Of a stretch of DNA of 10,906 bases, positions 8,089-10,906 are shown piece after piece. The notes below the pieces were generated by a model. The model was given only the letters and a program-made list of their open reading frames with translations, ran no database searches and was not told the DNA's origin. Source of the DNA: Byssothecium circinans (lineage: Eukaryota > Ascomycota > Dothideomycetes > Pleosporales > Massarinaceae). Where the stretch lies: NCBI GenBank assembly GCA_010015675.1, contig ML977088.1, positions 1 through 10,906 on the forward strand. Reading direction: 5' to 3'. Numbering within the stretch: position 1 is the first letter of the stretch; each line of letters starts with the position of its first letter. The position numbers and the translations under genes are program-made.

Positions 8089-8836
8089 TAGTTAAATTAT
8101 CTAATTTTTTCAAAGTACTACTAAGGAGTTACTATATACTAACTATCTAGATATTCAGATTATAGTTATCCGTTTGGATAATAGCTATCCTTAGTTTTAG
8201 ATTAGTTTGACTATTGTTTTAGTCTTGATACTAGATTTTAAGATATCCGTAGTATTACTATAGTTTTACTATAGTTTTATTATTTTAGATATCCTATATC
8301 CGTTGTTTTACTATAGTTTAGTTTTACTATCATTTTACTATCGTTTAGTATTTTTCGGCTTATCCTATAGCCGTGTTTTAGTTGTTGTTTTGTTGTTTAG
8401 TTGTTTTTAACCAATTTTTACAAAGCTCGCTTATAAATCTAGTTTTAGAAGATATCGCTTAGCTTTTAGTTGTATATAGCGTATAACTATATACTCCTTA
8501 GATAATATAAGTTATATTACACTAGCGTGAAGATTACGCCCGTAATAAATTATTTTAGCATTTTTTACAAAGTGCTCTTTCTTAAAATCGTCTATTAATC
8601 AAGATTATAATTTGCTAACATAAGCAAATATGTTATAACGTTTGCTATATAGAATATAGTAGTTATTTTACCTATATCTAAGTTTTATAGGATGATATTA
8701 TTATAGTTATAATTAATAACTATAGTATTACTTTTACTTAAAATACTAAGACAGTAGAATACCAACAATCTGATAAAAAGCCTTTATTAAGCTTATTGCG
8801 AATATAGCTATAGTATATATATATATATATATATGT
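8089..8836 (+). repeat. Left inverted arm of the pogo-like element
   Basis: This arm matches the reverse complement of 9338-10101 along its whole length. Easily checked shared words include GGATAATAGCTATCCTTAG (8176-8194), GTTTTAGTTGTTGTTTTG (about 8374-8391), AATAAATTATTTTAGCA (about 8545-8561) and TAAAAAGCCTTTATTAAGC (about 8775-8793). A 6-bp stem hairpin, TTATCC-GTTT-GGATAA, lies at 8166-8181, and the word TTTTACTATAG recurs several times between 8240 and 8345. These could be transposase-binding or structural repeats. The arm ends in an AT dinucleotide run. Confidence 0.9.
8811..8836. repeat. (TA)n microsatellite at the inner end of the left arm
   Basis: An alternating TA run of about 24 bases is broken once by ATGTAT at its right end. 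The corresponding place in the right arm (9338-9350) has a shorter TA run, so the microsatellite has changed length since the arms were formed. Confidence 0.85.
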
Positions 8837-8860
8837 ATATTTAATACTTAGTTACTATGA

Positions 8861-9307
8861 ACGGCGCAAGATAGGCTTTCGCAGCTCATTAAAGGCACTA
8901 AGTTAGTACTGCATAATACAGCGCTTATGAAAGCGCGTATTAAAGAGCTTAAACAGCAACTTGCGGTAGTAGCTAAGCAAAAAACACGCAAGCGCAAGTA
9001 TCTTTAAAAGGGTAGCACTATAGAGTATAGTCTTACAGCAGACTAGAACGGTTCTAAACCGTTCCTAACAGTTTAGAATCGTAAAAGGGCGAGGGTAGAG
9101 GGTAAGCATGAGATGCGACAACTAGGTGTTCGCTACTGCGGCAACTGCGGGAAGGCTAGGCATAACGCGAGAATATGTTAAGCAAATAAAGAAGGTTCTT
9201 CTAAGTTAGAGGCTAGTACTTAGTTTATTATATTAAGTAGTAATGTAGACGATAATAACAATAAAATTAAGTAAGTTAGTGTTGCTAAGGAAAAGTGGCC
9301 GTCTTGA
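8861..9307 (+). pseudogene. C-terminal fragment of a pogo/Fot1-like transposase
   Basis: The frame reads TAQDRLSQLIKGTKLVLHN..., then a Lys/Arg-rich stretch, then an intact zinc knuckle C-x2-C-x4-H-x4-C (C9137, C9146, H9161, C9176), and a hydrophilic tail. A Q-L-x-K-G-x-x-x-x-x-H-x-x-A-L-x-x-A segment followed by Lys/Arg-rich residues is characteristic of the C-terminal tails of fungal pogo-type transposases, beyond the DDE catalytic domain. Six in-frame stops (9005, 9044, 9074, 9179, 9221 and 9272) precede the likely natural TGA at 9305, and an in-frame TGA sits at 8858. DNA-binding and DDE catalytic domains are absent, because the left arm replaces them. The fragment is non-functional. Family assignment is good; exact element unknown. 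Confidence 0.78.
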
Positions 9308-9337
9308 TAGTATAGCTGTCTTAATAGTGTTTTACGT

Positions 9338-10101
9338 TATATATATACTATAGCTATATTTATAATAAGCTTAATAAAGGCTTTTTATTAGATTGTTAGT
9401 ATTCTACTCTCTAAATATTTTAAGTAAAAGTAATAATATAGTTATTAATTATAACCATAAAACTATCATCCTATAAATCTAGATATAGGTAAAATAACTA
9501 CTATATTCTATATAATAAACGTTATAAAACATTTGCTTATATTAGTAATTTATAATCTTAATTAATAGACGATTTTAAGAAAGAGCACTTTGCAAAAAGT
9601 GCTAAAATAATTTATTACGAGCATAATTTTCACGCTAGTGTAATATAACCTTTATTATCTAAAGAATATATAGTTATACACTATATTTAGATTAAAGCTA
9701 AGCAATATCTTCTAAACTAGATTTATAAGCAAGCTTTGTAAAACGATCTTTTTAATAAACTGTTACAATGTTAGCAATTAGTTAAAAATAACTAAACAAC
9801 AAAACAACAACTAAAACACAGCTACAAGATAAGCTAAAAAATACAAAACTATAGTAAAATAATAGTAAAACCAAACTATAGTAAGATAGTAGATATAAGA
9901 TATCTAAAATAATAAAACTATAGTAAAATAATAGTAATATAATAGATATCTTAAATCTAGTCTTAAGACCAAAACACTAATTAAACTAATCTAAAACTAA
10001 GGATAGCTATTATCTAAACGGATAATTATTATCTAAATATCAAGATAATTAGTATATAGTAACTGCTTTGCAGTACTCTTAAAAATTAGATAATTCAACT
10101 A
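9338..10101 (-). repeat. Right inverted arm of the pogo-like element
   Basis: This is the reverse complement of the left arm, with scattered substitutions that are mostly C/T or G/A, and one extra segment of about 30 bases at roughly 9742-9775 that the left arm lacks. In most of the differences I compared, this arm carries the T/A form and the left arm the C/G form (for example TTTAG against TTCAG, and TTTAGATAA against TTTGGATAA). This suggests the right arm took more CpA-type mutations. Confidence 0.9.
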
Positions 10102-10113
10102 ACGTAAAGCACT

Positions 10114-10181
10114 ATTGAACAGCTCACCCTATCGAACAGCCTACCCTATCGAACAGCCCACCCCATCGAATAGCCCAAAAG
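10114..10181. repeat. 17-bp direct repeats, about four units
   Basis: Units start at 10114, 10131, 10148 and 10165 and follow ATCGAACAGCCCACCCT. Unit 1 has ATTGAACAGCTCACCCT, unit 2 CCTACCCT, unit 3 CCACCCC, and unit 4 diverges after ATCGAATAGCCCA. All differences in the first three units are C/T transitions. The array begins 12 bases right of the pogo-like element and is followed by AAGCTTGGCGGGG. It is GC-richer than its surroundings and could be the terminal or subterminal repeat of another transposon, but I cannot name that element. Confidence 0.9.
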
Positions 10182-10906
10182 CTTGGCGGGGAAAATCAAA
10201 TATTCAACCTTTAATAACAATTTAATTATAAGAGCTATTAAGCTGAAATTTTAAATATAGATATATATAATATAGATCTAAAAGGCTATAAAAAGATATT
10301 CTAGGATTTCTAATATCTTAGTAAGCTATATAATTATAGAGAATATTAGGTCGCTTAAGCTCTATACCCTACAACACCTAATAAACTAGCTTAATAAATT
10401 ATAATAACTTTAGAGCTAGTTTATATATATCTAATACACCTATTAGTACTAAAATTATAGCATGCAGCCTAGACCTATTAGAGAATTAGCGTAGGGAGGG
10501 TAATAATTCTTAAAATTAGAAACATATAATTAAATATTTTATCTAGCTAGATATTCTTACTTCCTTTCTTTTAATAACCTTTATATATATATATAGTAGT
10601 AATATAAATAGTTAGCTCTAAAAGAATAGCTTATATAAGCTATATTTTAAGGTAGTGTACGTATTTTTATAAAAACCTCTATTTCCTAAGCTAGATCTTT
10701 TAGTTTAAAAGGTATTTACTTACTTTAAACTTATATATAGCTTTATTTAGTATATACTATCCTCCTCCTAAGAAGAAAGTAGAGATATCTAATATATATA
10801 ACTTTATTTAGAAGGTTTTTTAATTTTTTTTACCCCCTACCTTACTATTACTAAGGGGTATACTTACTAGATCCTAATCCGTGTTAAGGGAGGTCAGTTA
10901 GTGTAA
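10182..10906. other. AT-rich, probably mutated repeat DNA, unassigned
   Basis: No ORF of useful length and no recognisable protein motif was found in the frames I read. The sequence is dominated by TA-rich words (TATATAAT, CTTAATAAATTATAATAAC), with few CpA or TpG, as expected of heavily RIP-affected repeats. Both plus-strand frames I translated are broken by many TAA and TAG codons with stretches of plausible protein between them, so a dead transposon that begins at the 17-bp repeats is possible. A small stem (TACCCC at 10831-10836 with GGGGTA at 10855-10860) lies near the end. I cannot assign a function. Confidence 0.6.

Larger units (their letters stand above)
8089..10101 (+). mobile_element. 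Pogo/Fot1-like (Tc1/mariner) element with long inverted arms
   Basis: This is an element of about 2.0 kb. Its left 748 bases and right 764 bases are inverted copies of each other, and between them lies a 500-base core holding the C-terminal end of a transposase on the plus strand. Both ends read TA then GTTRAATTATCTAATTTTT inwards, and the flanking TA dinucleotides (8089-8090 and 10100-10101) fit the TA target duplication of Tc1/mariner transposons. Elements of this group usually have much shorter terminal repeats. The arms may therefore have formed by a fold-back rearrangement that replaced the 5' half, including the catalytic domain, with a second copy of the 3' end. It cannot move by itself. 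It probably interrupted the LTR of the copia element. Confidence 0.8.

Noticed and set aside
9046..9064. Hairpin GAACGGTT-CTA-AACCGTTC as terminator or operator
   Set aside because: It lies inside the transposase frame and has no context for regulation; an 8-bp stem can arise by chance.
10114..10181. Relationship between the 17-bp repeats here and the 17-bp minisatellite at 7741
   Set aside because: Only the period is shared; neither strand of the unit matches the GGTAATTAAGGTAGGTA unit.

Overview
This window is a chromosome end of a filamentous ascomycete (Pezizomycotina-type fungus). It opens with about 16 copies of the CCCTAA telomere repeat, followed by a G-free subtelomeric tract. Next comes a decayed telomere-linked RecQ-type helicase, and then a nest of broken transposons in AT-rich DNA. 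The fungal call rests on the TTAGGG-type telomere, the N-terminal zinc-finger (OrsD-like) plus RecQ architecture of the helicase, Ty1/copia and pogo/Fot1-like elements, and a strong CpA-to-TpA mutation signature that looks like repeat-induced point mutation (RIP). The genus cannot be fixed from the sequence. I see no intact protein-coding gene anywhere in the window.

Layout. 1-95: telomere. 96-1560: a pyrimidine/A-rich tract with about 18 G in 1,465 bases by eye count, including a degenerate tandem repeat with telomere-like cores (about 1010-1270). 1555-5970, minus strand: helicase pseudogene, transcribed toward the telomere. It reads in one uninterrupted frame with 42 nonsense codons and no frameshift that I can find. 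5975-6335: GC-rich upstream region with a 19-codon upstream ORF and an 84-bp palindrome centred on a telomere heptamer. 6335-7456, minus strand: 5' part of a Ty1/copia polyprotein (gag, zinc knuckle, protease), cut off shortly after the protease. 7457-8088: probable copia leader, including a two-period minisatellite, a primer-binding-site-like motif and an LTR edge. 8089-10101: pogo/Fot1-like element with roughly 750-bp inverted arms around the last 150 codons of a transposase. 10102-10906: 17-bp direct repeats followed by strongly AT-rich, unassignable DNA.

How it fits together. The parts do not form a pathway. They form a layered subtelomere in which repeated sequences have been mutated by C-to-T changes with reading frames otherwise preserved. 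Damage is light in the GC-rich helicase block and heavy in the transposon half. The most interesting points are the fossil-telomere appearance of the G-free tract, the purely nonsense-type death of the helicase, the palindrome at the helicase/copia junction, and the long-armed pogo element.
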